DNA of 64,000 bases from Campylobacter concisus (GTDB lineage Bacteria; Campylobacterota; Campylobacteria; Campylobacterales; Campylobacteraceae), in NCBI RefSeq assembly GCF_003048405.1, contig NZ_PIQS01000003.1, forward strand, positions 93,068-157,067. The letters are read 5' to 3'. The notes under the pieces were generated by a model, which saw only the letters and a program-made list of their open reading frames with translations, had not been told where the DNA came from and searched no databases. Both the position numbers and the translations under genes were made by a program. This document shows positions 8,963-19,119 of this stretch, in pieces. The first letter of the stretch is position 1, and each line of letters begins with the position of its first letter.

Positions 8963-10885
8963 ATGAAAGAAAAAGCTTATATAACGACTCCAATATACTA
9001 TGTAAACGACGTGCCACACATCGGTCACGCCTACACGACTATAATCGCTGATACGCTTGCTAGATTTAACCGCCTACAAGGCAAAGAGACTTACTTTATG
9101 ACAGGTACAGACGAGCACGGACAAAAGATCGAGCAAGCAGCTCGTGCTAGAGGCAAGACTCCAAAAGAGTACGCCGACGAGATCAGCGCGAAATTTAGGT
9201 CACTTTGGGATGAATTTGAGATAAGCTACGATCATTTTATAAGAACGACCGACGAAGAGCACAAACAAACCGTGCAAAATGTCTTTGAAAAGATGCAAGC
9301 AAATGGCGACATTTACAAAGGCGAATATGAGGGATTTTACTGCGTTAGCTGCGAAACTTTTTTTAATCAAAGAGACCTGCTAGAAGACAATCACTGTCCA
9401 GACTGCGGCCGAGTGACATCTTTAGTCAAAGAAGAGAGCTACTTTTTCAAGCTTTCAAAATATGAAGATGCACTTTTAAAATGGTACGAAAATGACGAGC
9501 TTTGCGTTATCCCAAAGGGAAAGAAAAACGAGGTCGTAAGCTTTGTAAAAGGTGGACTAAAAGATCTTTCAGTAACTAGAACGAGCTTTGACTGGGGCAT
9601 AAAGCTACCAAAGAGCGCAAACGATGAAAAGCACGTTATGTACGTCTGGCTTGACGCGCTTATAAACTACCTAACAACACTAGGATATTCAAGAGATGAC
9701 GCTAGAATGGATCTTTGGCCATACACTACTCACATCGTTGGCAAGGATATTTTACGCTTCCACGCAGTTTACTGGCCGGCATTTTTGATGAGCCTTGGCT
9801 TGCCACTACCAAAACACGTAGCAGCTCACGGCTGGTGGACGATAAATGGTGAAAAAATGAGCAAAAGCAAGGGCAATGTCATTAACCCAAGAGAGGTCGC
9901 AAGCGCTTATGGACTTGAAAATTTCAGATACTTTTTACTTAGAGAAGTGCCGTTTGGACAAGATGGCGATTATAGCCAAAAAGCTTTGATCGAGCGCATA
10001 AACTCAGAACTTGGTAACGGTCTTGGCAACCTGCTAAGCCGAATAGTTGGCATGAGCGCAAAGTATAGCGACTATAAAATTGGCTCAAAAGATGTACTCA
10101 AATTTCACAAAGCTGAGCTTGACGAGGCAAAAGGCTATCTTGATGAGGCTATTAAAAATTTAGAAAATTTAGCTACAAACCGCTACTTAGAGGATCTTTG
10201 GAAGGTCGTAACTCTTGCAAATACAGCCGTTGCGAAGTATGAGCCATGGTCACTTGTAAAAGCTGGCAAAACTGACGAGGCAAACGCGCTTGTGGCACTT
10301 TGCGCAAATTTACTTGCAAAAGTGGCGATACTACTTAGCCCTGCTATGCCAAAAACTTGTGCTAAGATAGCTGACACGCTTGGCTTTAGCATAGACACAG
10401 TATCTTATGAAAGCCTTGTTTTGAAAAATGAAATTTCAAATTTTGTGGCAAAAGCTACCGAGCCACTTTTCCCAAGAATAGAAAAAGAGCTAATGAGCGA
10501 GGCAAATGAGCCAAAGGTTGAGGTAAAAGCTGAGCCAAAAGAGGATAAAAAAGAGGACGAGATCATTAGCATTGATGATTTTGCCAAGATAGTAATAAAA
10601 GTAGGCGAAGTGCTCGAGTGCGAGAGGGTCGAGGGCAGTGAGAAGCTGCTTAAATTTAAGATAGATCTTGGTGAAGATGAGCCGCGTCAAATTTTATCTG
10701 GTATCGCCAAATACTACGAGCCTAGCTCGCTTATCGGCAAACAAGTTTGCGTTTTAGCAAATTTAAAAGAGCGAACGATGATGAAAAAATATGTCTCTCA
10801 AGGCATGATTCTAAGCGCATCAGACAGCTCGCTAACGCTTCTTGGCACGCAGGGCAAGGTCAAAAATGGCGCGATCGTTGGTTAA
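8963..10885 (+). CDS. metG: Methionyl-tRNA synthetase
   Basis: A 640-aa class I synthetase with HIGH at residues 19-22, a zinc-type insertion with paired cysteines (CVSC and CPDC, about 128-148) and KMSKS near residue 300. The last about 100 residues form an OB-fold tRNA-binding domain (starting near IDDFAKIVIKVGEV), joined by a charged linker rich in Glu and Lys. It charges tRNA-Met. The next gene starts one base after its stop. Confidence 0.96.
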   Translation: MKEKAYITTPIYYVNDVPHIGHAYTTIIADTLARFNRLQGKETYFMTGTDEHGQKIEQAARARGKTPKEYADEISAKFRSLWDEFEISYDHFIRTTDEEHKQTVQNVFEKMQANGDIYKGEYEGFYCVSCETFFNQRDLLEDNHCPDCGRVTSLVKEESYFFKLSKYEDALLKWYENDELCVIPKGKKNEVVSFVKGGLKDLSVTRTSFDWGIKLPKSANDEKHVMYVWLDALINYLTTLGYSRDDARMDLWPYTTHIVGKDILRFHAVYWPAFLMSLGLPLPKHVAAHGWWTINGEKMSKSKGNVINPREVASAYGLENFRYFLLREVPFGQDGDYSQKALIERINSELGNGLGNLLSRIVGMSAKYSDYKIGSKDVLKFHKAELDEAKGYLDEAIKNLENLATNRYLEDLWKVVTLANTAVAKYEPWSLVKAGKTDEANALVALCANLLAKVAILLSPAMPKTCAKIADTLGFSIDTVSYESLVLKNEISNFVAKATEPLFPRIEKELMSEANEPKVEVKAEPKEDKKEDEIISIDDFAKIVIKVGEVLECERVEGSEKLLKFKIDLGEDEPRQILSGIAKYYEPSSLIGKQVCVLANLKERTMMKKYVSQGMILSASDSSLTLLGTQGKVKNGAIVG

Positions 10886-11869
10886 ATGACAATAGAAAAT
10901 TTAACTCGTCTAATAAATGCCGAGGCTCTGAATGCACCGACGATAACTAGTGTAAGCGAGTTTGTTTTCGAGCTAAAGCATGTAAAACGTGGCTTTGCCT
11001 ATATTTGCTTAAACGCAAACGATAGCGACATAGAAACAGCGATTAAACAAGGCGCATACGCCATAATTAGCGAAGATAATGTACCAATTATCGACAAAGA
11101 GATCGCTTTTTTGAAAGTTAGCAGTTTACAAACTGCCATGATAAAGCTTATGAGATTTGAGTCAACTCACAAAGATTTGAAATTTTGTGCTGTAAATCCT
11201 TATATAAATGACTTTTTAGAAAAATCAAAACTTGGCTCCAATGCACATGTCATGTCAAAAAACATAACTGAGTTTTTTAATCAAATTTTTCATGCAAAGG
11301 TCTTTGATATATTTTTTGGCGATGACATAAGGACACTCCAACGCATATCACCTCTTTTTGAGACTATTTACACAGACACGACGATGCACGAGATAAATCC
11401 AAGCTCGATCTTTTTTACAAATACAGTTTTTAAGCAAACTTACTATCAAAACTTAAACATACCACGAGTTTTTGCCGGTATGTTTTATGGACTTTTAAAA
11501 TTTCTTGATAAAAATAAAATTTCATTTAAGCCTTATGAAGGTAGGATTAATGGGCACTTTGATCCGATTTTCATAGATAAAAATTTTTCTCCAACAAGCT
11601 TTGGAAATAGCTTTAGAGCCATAATCACCGAAAGCGATGAAGATCTATTTGTAAGTCAAAGTATATTTTTAAATAAAAAATTTAGCCCTGATGAGATAAA
11701 AATTTGCTTGCCTGAAGGTTCTTTATTAAAAGTGCAAAATGCTATTTATTTTAAAAATTTAGGCGAGATTAAAAAACTCAAAAACTTTGTTTACATATTG
11801 ATCTTATGCCAAAAAGAAGAGCTTTTAGAAGAACTTCACAAAACTACCGAGGAAAATTCACTATTTTAA
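10886..11869 (+). CDS. Conserved protein with a MurE/MurF N-terminal-like region, unknown function
   Basis: A 327-aa cytoplasmic protein that follows metG directly. The first about 80 residues ([16 protein letters not shown] then [12 protein letters not shown]) resemble the small N-terminal substrate-binding domain of the Mur ligases. No ATP-binding GKT/S loop or other ligase motif follows, so it is not a working Mur ligase as read. The remainder is not recognised. It ends in a 4-base convergent overlap with ybeY. The orthologous position in C. jejuni also holds an uncharacterised gene, from memory. Confidence 0.7.
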   Translation: MTIENLTRLINAEALNAPTITSVSEFVFELKHVKRGFAYICLNANDSDIETAIKQGAYAIISEDNVPIIDKEIAFLKVSSLQTAMIKLMRFESTHKDLKFCAVNPYINDFLEKSKLGSNAHVMSKNITEFFNQIFHAKVFDIFFGDDIRTLQRISPLFETIYTDTTMHEINPSSIFFTNTVFKQTYYQNLNIPRVFAGMFYGLLKFLDKNKISFKPYEGRINGHFDPIFIDKNFSPTSFGNSFRAIITESDEDLFVSQSIFLNKKFSPDEIKICLPEGSLLKVQNAIYFKNLGEIKKLKNFVYILILCQKEELLEELHKTTEENSLF

Positions 11870-12309
11870 TTTAGCTCTTTTTTATTTATTAGATCAATCA
11901 GCCTAACATCCTCACTTCTTACGATTAGGCTTTTGGGCAGCTCAAATTTATTGATAACATCGCACTCTTTTTGCCTCATTTCTCCATCATCTTTTTCATG
12001 ATCGTAGCCCAATACGTGCAACAAGCCATGCGTAAAAAGTAGTGCAGTCTCAGCATCTTCGCTGTGATTTAGCTCATTTGCCTTTTGTTTTACCATATCT
12101 TTATTTATGACGATTGAACCAAGTGGTGCATGAATGACAAGCTCAAGTGGAAAACTTAAAACATCTGTAGTTTTATCGATACCTCGCTTGGATCTATTTA
12201 GCTCTCTCATTTCATCTTCATCTATAAACACCAGCTCAACTTCGCCTGGCGTCAAATATGAGCAAATTTCATCTAAAATTTCTGGATAACTCTCTTCGCA
12301 AAGTATCAT
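11866..12309 (-). CDS. ybeY: Endoribonuclease YbeY (rRNA maturation factor)
   Basis: A 147-aa protein with the zinc motif [11 protein letters not shown] near its C-terminus. YbeY helps process the 3' end of 16S rRNA and takes part in ribosome quality control. I use ATG 12309 as the start ([10 protein letters not shown]); the open frame extends 56 codons upstream but runs into queC, which begins divergently at 12367. The 57-bp gap between the two holds the promoters. Confidence 0.9.
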   Translation of the reverse strand: MILCEESYPEILDEICSYLTPGEVELVFIDEDEMRELNRSKRGIDKTTDVLSFPLELVIHAPLGSIVINKDMVKQKANELNHSEDAETALLFTHGLLHVLGYDHEKDDGEMRQKECDVINKFELPKSLIVRSEDVRLIDLINKKELN

Positions 12310-12336
12310 TTTTGGCTTGTCCTTAGTAAAATTTTG

Positions 12337-12342
12337 TATAAT
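12337..12342 (+). promoter_or_regulatory. -10 box of queC
   Basis: TATAAT lies 25 bases upstream of the queC ATG in the short gap divergent from ybeY. The leader is too short for a preQ1 riboswitch, and I see none. Confidence 0.55.
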
Positions 12343-12366
12343 TTTAGCAAATTTAAAAGGCAAAAT

Positions 12367-13047
12367 ATGAAAAAAGCGGTTTGTATAATGAGTGGTGGCA
12401 TGGATAGTGCGCTTTGTGCTGTAATGGCAAAAAAGGCTGGTTATGAGATAGTGGCACTTCATTTTGACTACGGTCAAAGGACGATGAGGCGTGAGAAGCG
12501 TGCGTTTGACGAGATATGTGAGCGACTGGGCATTGTTAAAAAACTAAGCCTTGATGTTAGTTTCATAGCACAAATTGGTGGAAATTCGTTAACAGATACC
12601 AGCATGAAAATAAGAAAAGATGGGGTAGAAAAAGACGTGCCAAACACCTATGTACCTTTTAGGAATGGCGTGTTTATCTCTGTCGCTGCCGCACTTGCTG
12701 AAAAAGAAGGAGCAGAAGCTATTTATATCGGTGTCGTAGAAGAAGATAGCTCAGGATACCCGGACTGCAAAGAGAGCTTTATAAAAAGCATAAACGAAGC
12801 TATAAATTTAGGCACATCAGATGGCTTTTCTTGCCAGATCGTCACGCCTCTTGTAAATTTAAGCAAGGCTGACATTGTATTAAAATCGCTAGAGCTTGAC
12901 TCACCGATAGAGCTAACCTGGAGCTGCTATGAGAGTGAGGACGAAGCATGTGGACTTTGTGATAGCTGCAGACTAAGGCTAAATGGCTTTAAAAAGGCAA
13001 ACGTCACTGATAAAATCGTATATAAAAATCAAAAATTTTCCTTATGA
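12367..13047 (+). CDS. queC: 7-cyano-7-deazaguanine synthase
   Basis: A 226-aa enzyme with the PP-loop motif SGGMDSALC near the N-terminus and a C-terminal zinc site ([15 protein letters not shown]). It converts 7-carboxy-7-deazaguanine to preQ0 with ATP and ammonia in queuosine biosynthesis. ATG 12367 is preferred over the longer frame because it starts the conserved domain and has an AAAGG site upstream. After it, 13048-13267 is a 220-bp stretch with no gene visible. Confidence 0.92.
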   Translation: MKKAVCIMSGGMDSALCAVMAKKAGYEIVALHFDYGQRTMRREKRAFDEICERLGIVKKLSLDVSFIAQIGGNSLTDTSMKIRKDGVEKDVPNTYVPFRNGVFISVAAALAEKEGAEAIYIGVVEEDSSGYPDCKESFIKSINEAINLGTSDGFSCQIVTPLVNLSKADIVLKSLELDSPIELTWSCYESEDEACGLCDSCRLRLNGFKKANVTDKIVYKNQKFSL

Positions 13048-13267
13048 GCCTCTAAAAGTAGCAAATTATTAAGCAAGGGTATTTAACTGATTTAAAGATA
13101 TATCAACGCTTAAACTCTTGTTACCTACCAAAAATATAAATTCTCAGTCAACCTTGCCAAAATTTAATAAAGAGGATTAAAACTTAGTTGATAATTTTAG
13201 CCAAAACGCTCCAAGCACAAGGTAAAAATTTTAAATAAGTGGTCACTACCACGGCTTTTTAGTGATC

Positions 13268-15106
13268 TTATTTTTTCTTATTGTCTTGTTTCTTATTTTG
13301 ATCGCTTTGGATTTTTTCTAAATTTATATATCCCATTTCAACGAGTTTATTATAAATTTGAGCGATTTTTGGCCCAGCCGCACTTCCGCCATGGCCACCA
13401 TGCTCGATAACTATTGTGATGACATATTGCGGATCTTCATAAGGCGCATAAGTAGTCATCCATGCATGGGATCTTTGCAAATACGCCATATCCTCTTCTT
13501 TCATACGTTTCTTTTCAGTTTGAGAAATTCCAACAACCTGGGCAGTACCTGTCTTTGCGGCAACTTTAACTAGGCTTCCAATAAAATGCCTATTTGCCGT
13601 TCCTCTTGGGTGATTTGCCACTTCATACATTGCATGCCTAATGGCTGGTAACTGTGACTTCTCAAACGGAGTAAAAGCATCATCTGTTGGTGTAAAATCA
13701 ACATCCTTGTCATCAATGCTCTTTAAAAAATGTGGAGTCACATTTAGCCCAGTTGCAAGGCCTGCTGTGTATTTTGCCACTTGCATAGGCGTGACCAAGA
13801 AATTTCCCTGCCCGATAGAAGTGATAAGGGTCTCACCTTGAAACCACGCTTTGCCATACTTCCTCATCTTCCACTCTCTACTTGGCAAAGTCCCCACAAA
13901 CTCATTTGGCAAATCAACCTCGGTTTTTCTACCAAAACCCATACGTTCAAGTATCGGCACAATAGCGTCGATCCCTATCTTTTGACTACCTTTATAAAAA
14001 TAATCATCACAGCTCTCTCTAATTGCCGTATTCATATTAACATTTCCATGTCCGTGAGAGTTCCAGCAGCGGAATTTACGCCCTCCAAGCTCATACGAGC
14101 CACTACAAAAAAAGCTATCGTATTTACTCATGCCATTATCCAAAAACGCAAGCGCCATACCCATTTTTACGACCGAACCTGGCGGATAAAGGCCGTTTAT
14201 TAGCTTATTTGTAAAAGGATGATCGACGTTTTTTACAAGCTCTTCCCATTCAGGCTGAGAAATTCCAAGCACAAATGGATTTAGATCATACTCAGGAAAG
14301 CTTCCTGCTGCGATGATAGCACCGTCTTTTAGACTCATGACTATGACGCTTCCTGCATCTTTGCCAAAGACATCAGCCACAAACTGCTGAAGCTCAAGAT
14401 CGACTGCAAGCTTGATATTTTGACTTTGTGGTGCTTGATAGTTTATCTGTTCGATCTCTTCATTTAAGGCATTTACCTTTATCTTTTTAAAACCCTGAAT
14501 TCCTTGTAGGATCGGATTATAAAACCGCTCCACGCCACTTCTTCCGATGTAATTTGTAAGCTTTGTCAAAGGATCATTATCCATATCTTTTTGATTTGCC
14601 CTACCAACGTAGCCGATAATGTGAGAAGCCAGATCGTTATACGGATAGTGGCGTTTTGAAGCGGGCCTTATCTCTAAATTTTCACGCAAAGAAAGTGATG
14701 CAAAAAATGGCAAAAATTTATCATAATCAATAAATTCGACCACATTTATAAAATCTTGGTTATAAGCTGAGTCGTTTTTTATGTATTCATTTTTAAGCTT
14801 TGTAACATTTAGATCGCTAAATAGTGAGCTAATGTAAGCTAGCTCATCATCTAAAATTTTTACCTTTTTATTAGCACTTAAATGAGGTCTAATGGATACT
14901 GAAAAACCAAGACGATTAACAGCCATTGGCTTATCATGTACGTCAAAAATGATACCCCTAACTGGCGGAATATAAATAGTTTTTATCGCGTTTTGTTCTG
15001 CAATTTCGTTGTAGTAAGTATTTGAGTTTATGCTTAGGTGATAAATTCGTCCCAAAAGTATAATCCAAAAAAGAGCGATCACACTAAAGACGATGCGCAT
15101 CCTCAT
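13268..15106 (-). CDS. mrdA: Penicillin-binding protein 2, elongasome transpeptidase
   Basis: A 612-aa protein with one N-terminal transmembrane anchor (about 5-25), a dimerisation domain and a C-terminal transpeptidase domain. The active-site Ser is in PPGSVVKMG and the KTGTAQ box lies near residue 520; a basic, Lys/Asn/Gln-rich tail follows. It cross-links peptidoglycan during lateral growth with RodA. Its ATG overlaps the stop of the upstream small membrane protein gene by four bases, so it belongs to the minus-strand envelope operon that begins near kdsC and hisB. Confidence 0.93.
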   Translation of the reverse strand: MRMRIVFSVIALFWIILLGRIYHLSINSNTYYNEIAEQNAIKTIYIPPVRGIIFDVHDKPMAVNRLGFSVSIRPHLSANKKVKILDDELAYISSLFSDLNVTKLKNEYIKNDSAYNQDFINVVEFIDYDKFLPFFASLSLRENLEIRPASKRHYPYNDLASHIIGYVGRANQKDMDNDPLTKLTNYIGRSGVERFYNPILQGIQGFKKIKVNALNEEIEQINYQAPQSQNIKLAVDLELQQFVADVFGKDAGSVIVMSLKDGAIIAAGSFPEYDLNPFVLGISQPEWEELVKNVDHPFTNKLINGLYPPGSVVKMGMALAFLDNGMSKYDSFFCSGSYELGGRKFRCWNSHGHGNVNMNTAIRESCDDYFYKGSQKIGIDAIVPILERMGFGRKTEVDLPNEFVGTLPSREWKMRKYGKAWFQGETLITSIGQGNFLVTPMQVAKYTAGLATGLNVTPHFLKSIDDKDVDFTPTDDAFTPFEKSQLPAIRHAMYEVANHPRGTANRHFIGSLVKVAAKTGTAQVVGISQTEKKRMKEEDMAYLQRSHAWMTTYAPYEDPQYVITIVIEHGGHGGSAAGPKIAQIYNKLVEMGYINLEKIQSDQNKKQDNKKK

Positions 15107-15594
15107 AGCACTTTATCCCTAAAAAGAACGATAGCAAGGATACATTCAAATGCTATAAAAAATAGATATTCAGTCGAAAATGCTAAATTTTGCTCATTTA
15201 AAACATAAGCAAATAGGTTATTTACAAGAAAAGTCAAGACGTATCCAGCTGCTACAAAGATGATAAGTAGGCAATTTCGCCACTTCATCGTGGTATATAG
15301 CCAGTCTAGAATAAAATTATAAAAAAGCAAAAATGCAATAATCGTTGAAAAAAGATAAAATCCATGAATTTGCTCAGCAAATATTATAAAAATTATCGCA
15401 AAGTACCAATTAAGCTTAAACTCATCGTATTGCTTTTGTTTTCTTGAATACTCCAAAATCATATAAGTAAAAAAAATGCCAATGAGTGGCGGCAAAAAGC
15501 CAAATTGCGTAGTTGCAATCTCATATGAGAATAAAAAAACAGCCCACCAAAATTCTTTAAAAATTTTAATATCTAAGCTGCTTATGGTTTGCAT
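15103..15594 (-). CDS. MreD-like multi-span membrane protein
   Basis: A 163-aa hydrophobic protein with five or so membrane helices and few charged residues. It sits directly before PBP2, the position taken by MreD in elongasome operons, but I see no diagnostic MreD motif, so the name is by context. ATG 15594 lies one base after the engB stop; a TTG four codons earlier (15606) is an alternative that would overlap engB. Confidence 0.65.
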   Translation of the reverse strand: MQTISSLDIKIFKEFWWAVFLFSYEIATTQFGFLPPLIGIFFTYMILEYSRKQKQYDEFKLNWYFAIIFIIFAEQIHGFYLFSTIIAFLLFYNFILDWLYTTMKWRNCLLIIFVAAGYVLTFLVNNLFAYVLNEQNLAFSTEYLFFIAFECILAIVLFRDKVL

Positions 15595-15595
15595 T

Positions 15596-16207
15596 TTATC
15601 TACCAAGAGCGTTATTTATGATGGCTTCTCTAGCCTTTTCGATACCGCTTTTATTAAGAATTGAGACCAAGATGCCGCTCGGATCAAATTTCATTACCGC
15701 ACTCTTTTGGCTTTGATTTAGCTTATCGCTTTTTGTATATAAATTTAAAATTTTCTGGTCAGCTCTTAAAAAGCTTTTTAGGTAAGAATCCACGTTCACG
15801 TCAATGTCTAAGTCAAAATGCCTAGCGTCAATTAGATGTATAAAAAGTCTAATGTCGCTTCTAAATTTCAAAAACTCATCTAAATTTTTACGCCATTCAT
15901 CATGCTTTGACTTTGCCACTTTTGCATAGCCAAAGCCTGGCAAATCAACCAAAATGAGCTTAAATTTATCTTTTTCGCCCACTTCTTTTTCCTCACAAAA
16001 CTCGGCCTCAAAAAAATTTATAAGCTGAGTTTTGCCAGGAGTCGATGAGCTCTTGGCTAGATTTTTTTGATTTACAAGTGTATTTATGAGGCTGCTTTTA
16101 CCAACATTTGATCTGCCTAAAAAGACAACTTCGCTTGTTACGAAGCTTGGAGCCTCTTTTATACTTGGACTTGATGTGATAAATTTAGCACCTAGTGGCC
16201 TTATCAC
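15596..16207 (-). CDS. engB: Ribosome-biogenesis GTPase EngB/YsxC
   Basis: A 203-aa small GTPase. G1 is GRSNVGKSSL, G3 is DLPGFG, G4 is TKSD and the SxL-type G5 is near 180. YsxC-type GTPases act in late 50S subunit assembly. The start overlaps the lptA stop by four bases and the gene lies within a tightly coupled series of envelope genes, as in C. jejuni from memory. Confidence 0.92.
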   Translation of the reverse strand: MIRPLGAKFITSSPSIKEAPSFVTSEVVFLGRSNVGKSSLINTLVNQKNLAKSSSTPGKTQLINFFEAEFCEEKEVGEKDKFKLILVDLPGFGYAKVAKSKHDEWRKNLDEFLKFRSDIRLFIHLIDARHFDLDIDVNVDSYLKSFLRADQKILNLYTKSDKLNQSQKSAVMKFDPSGILVSILNKSGIEKAREAIINNALGR

Positions 16208-16680
16208 TTATCTTTTTCCTCTACCTGAAAGATAAACTTAACAGGCTTTTTCTCATCACTATTTACACTATATGTGCCATCTTTTTGATTAACAACTATC
16301 TTTTCACCATAAACATTCTTATCAGTTTCTACCTCATGCAAATAGCCATTTCCACTAACAGTATAGATCTGTTTTGCTGGCTCGTATATAAGAGTATTGC
16401 CTTTGCCATCATAGTGCTTATCTTTTATAAAAATTTTAGCTCTTGCATTGCCAGTGGCCACATATTTTATAGGCTGGCGTTTTTTGTCAAAATAGACAAC
16501 CACCTTATCTGCCTTAAGCTCATCAAATGAGCCCTTTTTGATATTTACATTACCTATAAATTCACTAGTTTGCTTATTCTCATCTGCAAAAAAATCATTT
16601 GATGTGATTTCAACTTGCTCTGCATTTAAAAATGTAAAACCCAATATCACCGCTAAAATCGCTGATTTTCTTCTACCCAT
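16204..16680 (-). CDS. lptA: Lipopolysaccharide transport periplasmic protein LptA
   Basis: A 158-aa exported protein with a signal peptide (about 1-20) followed by an OstA-type beta-jellyroll (FIGNVNIKKGSFDELKADKV, then repeated strands to about 140). It bridges LptC at the inner membrane to LptD at the outer membrane in LPS/LOS export. Its start overlaps the end of lptC by 28 bases. Confidence 0.88.
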   Translation of the reverse strand: MGRRKSAILAVILGFTFLNAEQVEITSNDFFADENKQTSEFIGNVNIKKGSFDELKADKVVVYFDKKRQPIKYVATGNARAKIFIKDKHYDGKGNTLIYEPAKQIYTVSGNGYLHEVETDKNVYGEKIVVNQKDGTYSVNSDEKKPVKFIFQVEEKDK

Positions 16681-17180
16681 GCCCTTAACCCTTTTACCTG
16701 CGTTTGTTTTTTAGCAAGATCATAGCTTCCACTCTCACCCAGTGCCTTATCATTATTTCTTATGAGCGTGAAATTTGCTTCAGATCTTACTATCTTTGTT
16801 TTTGTTCCATATATCACTTCGTCACTTATAAATCTCAAACTATCGTTGTTTTCATAGTTCGCATTCTTTTGAAAGATAATTTCGTCATTTTGTGAGATTG
16901 CTTTGTCTGAGCTTAAAAAATGTTTTAAATTTCCTCTTAAAATTTTTGCTTTAAAACTCAAAAATTCATCTTTATCATTGTATCTATTTAGCTCATCAGC
17001 CTCGTAGACTCCGCTTATTTTCGTGGAATTTATCTCATAATCTATCACATCATTTATCTGCATATTTGATATCTTTGTGTCGATCTTTAAAACATTTGCA
17101 AGGTATGGATCTTGAGCTGCCAAAAATATCATCACGACACTAAAAATAGCCACGACGAAGTAGAAAATTTTTACAACCAA
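16653..17180 (-). CDS. lptC: LPS export protein LptC
   Basis: A 175-aa protein with one N-terminal membrane helix (about 4-23) and a beta-rich periplasmic domain. It is directly before lptA and after kdsC, the standard LPS gene order. The start is a TTG at 17180 overlapping the kdsC stop by ten bases; no ATG exists nearby before the membrane helix. The LptC call relies on topology and context more than on a motif. Confidence 0.82.
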   Translation of the reverse strand: MVVKIFYFVVAIFSVVMIFLAAQDPYLANVLKIDTKISNMQINDVIDYEINSTKISGVYEADELNRYNDKDEFLSFKAKILRGNLKHFLSSDKAISQNDEIIFQKNANYENNDSLRFISDEVIYGTKTKIVRSEANFTLIRNNDKALGESGSYDLAKKQTQVKGLRAWVEENQRF

Positions 17181-17659
17181 CGCTTAGACCACTCGTCATA
17201 TAAATTTTCTGATTTTATAATAAGCTCGATCATCTCTCTAACCGCGCCATTGCCACCTTTATGCTTTAGTTTTGTCTTTACATCAAGCTCTTTTATCGCG
17301 TCTTTTGGCTTAAAGCTCCAAGCAACTGCATTTAAAATTTTATAGTCATTGTAGTCATCGCCTATAGCTGCTGCATTTTTAAAGCTAAGCCCTTCAAATT
17401 TTAATATCTCACTCGCCACTTCAAATTTATCACCAACTCCTTGATAGACGTGATTTATCTTTAGATCCTCTGCTCTTCGCTCAACGATGGCTGACTTTCT
17501 GCCAGTGATGATAGCTACTTTTTTGCCAAGCTTTAGCCAGCTTTCTATCGCGTAGCCATCTTTTACATCAAAAAATTTAAGCTCTTCACCATTTGCATTG
17601 TATATAATCTTGCCATCAGTCAGGCAGCCATCAACATCTAAAAATATAATCTCTATCAT
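17171..17659 (-). CDS. kdsC: 3-deoxy-D-manno-octulosonate 8-phosphate phosphatase
   Basis: A 162-aa HAD phosphatase with motif I FLDVDGCLTDG at the N-terminus, motif II TGRKS and motif IV GDDYNDY. KdsC enzymes are short HAD proteins of this length lacking a cap. It produces KDO for LOS. It overlaps hisB by four bases at its start. Confidence 0.92.
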   Translation of the reverse strand: MIEIIFLDVDGCLTDGKIIYNANGEELKFFDVKDGYAIESWLKLGKKVAIITGRKSAIVERRAEDLKINHVYQGVGDKFEVASEILKFEGLSFKNAAAIGDDYNDYKILNAVAWSFKPKDAIKELDVKTKLKHKGGNGAVREMIELIIKSENLYDEWSKRWL

Positions 17660-18243
17660 AAAACACCCTTTGTGCTTGGTGTGCCTATCCTTGCGTTTTT
17701 AGCAAGCGCTCTACGAAGTGCGACAGCGAATGATTTAAACGTTGCTTCGATGATGTGGTGAGTATTTTTACCACGAATTTGATTTAGATGAAGCGTGATG
17801 GCTGAATTTATAGCAACTGCCCTAAAAAACTCCTCCACAAGCTCAGTATCAAACTCGCCAACTTTGGCATTTTCATTAAAATTTTCATATACAAGATAGG
17901 CTCTATTGCTAAGGTCTAGCACGCAAAAAACAGCAGCTTCATCCATAACAACGCTTGCCTCACCAAATCTCTCAACACCACTTAAAGGATACAAGGCCTC
18001 TTTTAAAAGCTGACCCAAAACTATGCCTACATCCTCAACGCTGTGGTGAAAATCCACATGCGTGTCGCCCTTGCATGAAATTTCAAGATCAAGCAAAGAA
18101 TGCTTTGTAAAAGCTTCAAGCATATGGTCAAAAAAACCAATGCCAGTATCTATCTTTGCAACCCCAGAGCCATAAATTTTAAGCTTCATTGAGATTTGTG
18201 TCTCTTTTGTATTTCTAGTTAGCTCTAAAATTTCTTCTCTCAC
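17656..18243 (-). CDS. hisB: Imidazoleglycerol-phosphate dehydratase
   Basis: A 195-aa monofunctional HisB with its two internal repeats each carrying a metal-binding motif: DFHHSVEDVGI in the first half and NTHHIIEATFK in the second. It performs the sixth step of histidine synthesis. It is embedded in the envelope operon between rlpA and kdsC, three bases after rlpA and overlapping kdsC, rather than in a his operon. Confidence 0.95.
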   Translation of the reverse strand: MREEILELTRNTKETQISMKLKIYGSGVAKIDTGIGFFDHMLEAFTKHSLLDLEISCKGDTHVDFHHSVEDVGIVLGQLLKEALYPLSGVERFGEASVVMDEAAVFCVLDLSNRAYLVYENFNENAKVGEFDTELVEEFFRAVAINSAITLHLNQIRGKNTHHIIEATFKSFAVALRRALAKNARIGTPSTKGVL

Positions 18244-18246
18244 GCC

Positions 18247-19119
18247 CTAACCTCTTACTATAAATGCACCTTGGAATTTACCGCTTCTTGCATAATCCCT
18301 GGCCTCGTCCTCACTTCTAAAGCCATTTAAAAATACTCTATAAATGGTAGATCCATCTATAGTAAATGTCTTAACTACTGACTTGTAACCATCTATGCTT
18401 TGATGCTCTCTTTGATATCTGTTTGCGCCCTCAAGGTTTTTAAATGAGCCAATTTGCACCATAAAATCTCCACCTACGACCCGTTGCTCTGACGAAATAA
18501 TAATGCCTCCAGTTGGAGCTGTCGGAGAGACTGGATTTGGCACTTTTATACCAGTACTTGTTGGTTTTGTTTGGGTATTAATGCTAGCAACAGCATTTAT
18601 ATCTTCATTAAAGCCTATGACTTCCATACTGACCGGAGCTGTGCCTGTACCGATAATATCAAGTTTAGTTGCAGCCGCCTTTGAAAGGTCTAAAACTCTA
18701 TCAGCCACAAAAGGTCCACGATCGTTTACACGCACAATGACGCTTTTTTGATTTCTTAAATTTGTTACTTTAAGGATCGTATTCATCGGCAAAGTTTTGT
18801 GTGCTGCGGTCATGTTGTACATATTATAAATTTCGCCGTTTGAGGTTGTTTTACCATGAAAATTTGGACCATACCAGCTCGCTGTGCCACTTGCCCTATC
18901 ACCCACACTTACAACGGTTGGGTAGTATGTTTTGCCATTTATCGTGTAAGGTCTCATTGTTGCTTTTTGGATAGAAGCTGAATTGTTGCCCTTTACATTA
19001 GTTGGACCACTTGGTGTAAACGGTGCCCCGTTCCAAGAGCAACCGGTAACTAGAAGAGTAAAACTTAGTCCTATATAAAATTTTAGGCTCTTATGGTATG
19101 ACAATATTTGCTCCAACAT
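18247..19119 (-). CDS. rlpA: RlpA-family septal lipoprotein with SPOR domain
   Basis: A 290-aa protein with a lipoprotein signal (LLVTGC, Cys about 27), a double-psi beta-barrel domain with the RlpA motif ASWYGPNFHGKTTSNGE, and a C-terminal SPOR domain (about 215-288, FMVQIGSF). RlpA proteins bind or cleave denuded peptidoglycan at the division site. ATG 19119 overlaps the mltD end by 29 bases, so the two are coupled. Confidence 0.9.
   Translation of the reverse strand: MLEQILSYHKSLKFYIGLSFTLLVTGCSWNGAPFTPSGPTNVKGNNSASIQKATMRPYTINGKTYYPTVVSVGDRASGTASWYGPNFHGKTTSNGEIYNMYNMTAAHKTLPMNTILKVTNLRNQKSVIVRVNDRGPFVADRVLDLSKAAATKLDIIGTGTAPVSMEVIGFNEDINAVASINTQTKPTSTGIKVPNPVSPTAPTGGIIISSEQRVVGGDFMVQIGSFKNLEGANRYQREHQSIDGYKSVVKTFTIDGSTIYRVFLNGFRSEDEARDYARSGKFQGAFIVRG

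Noticed and set aside
12310..12366. preQ1 riboswitch before queC
   Set aside because: The space between promoter and start codon is too short and no pseudoknot pattern is visible.
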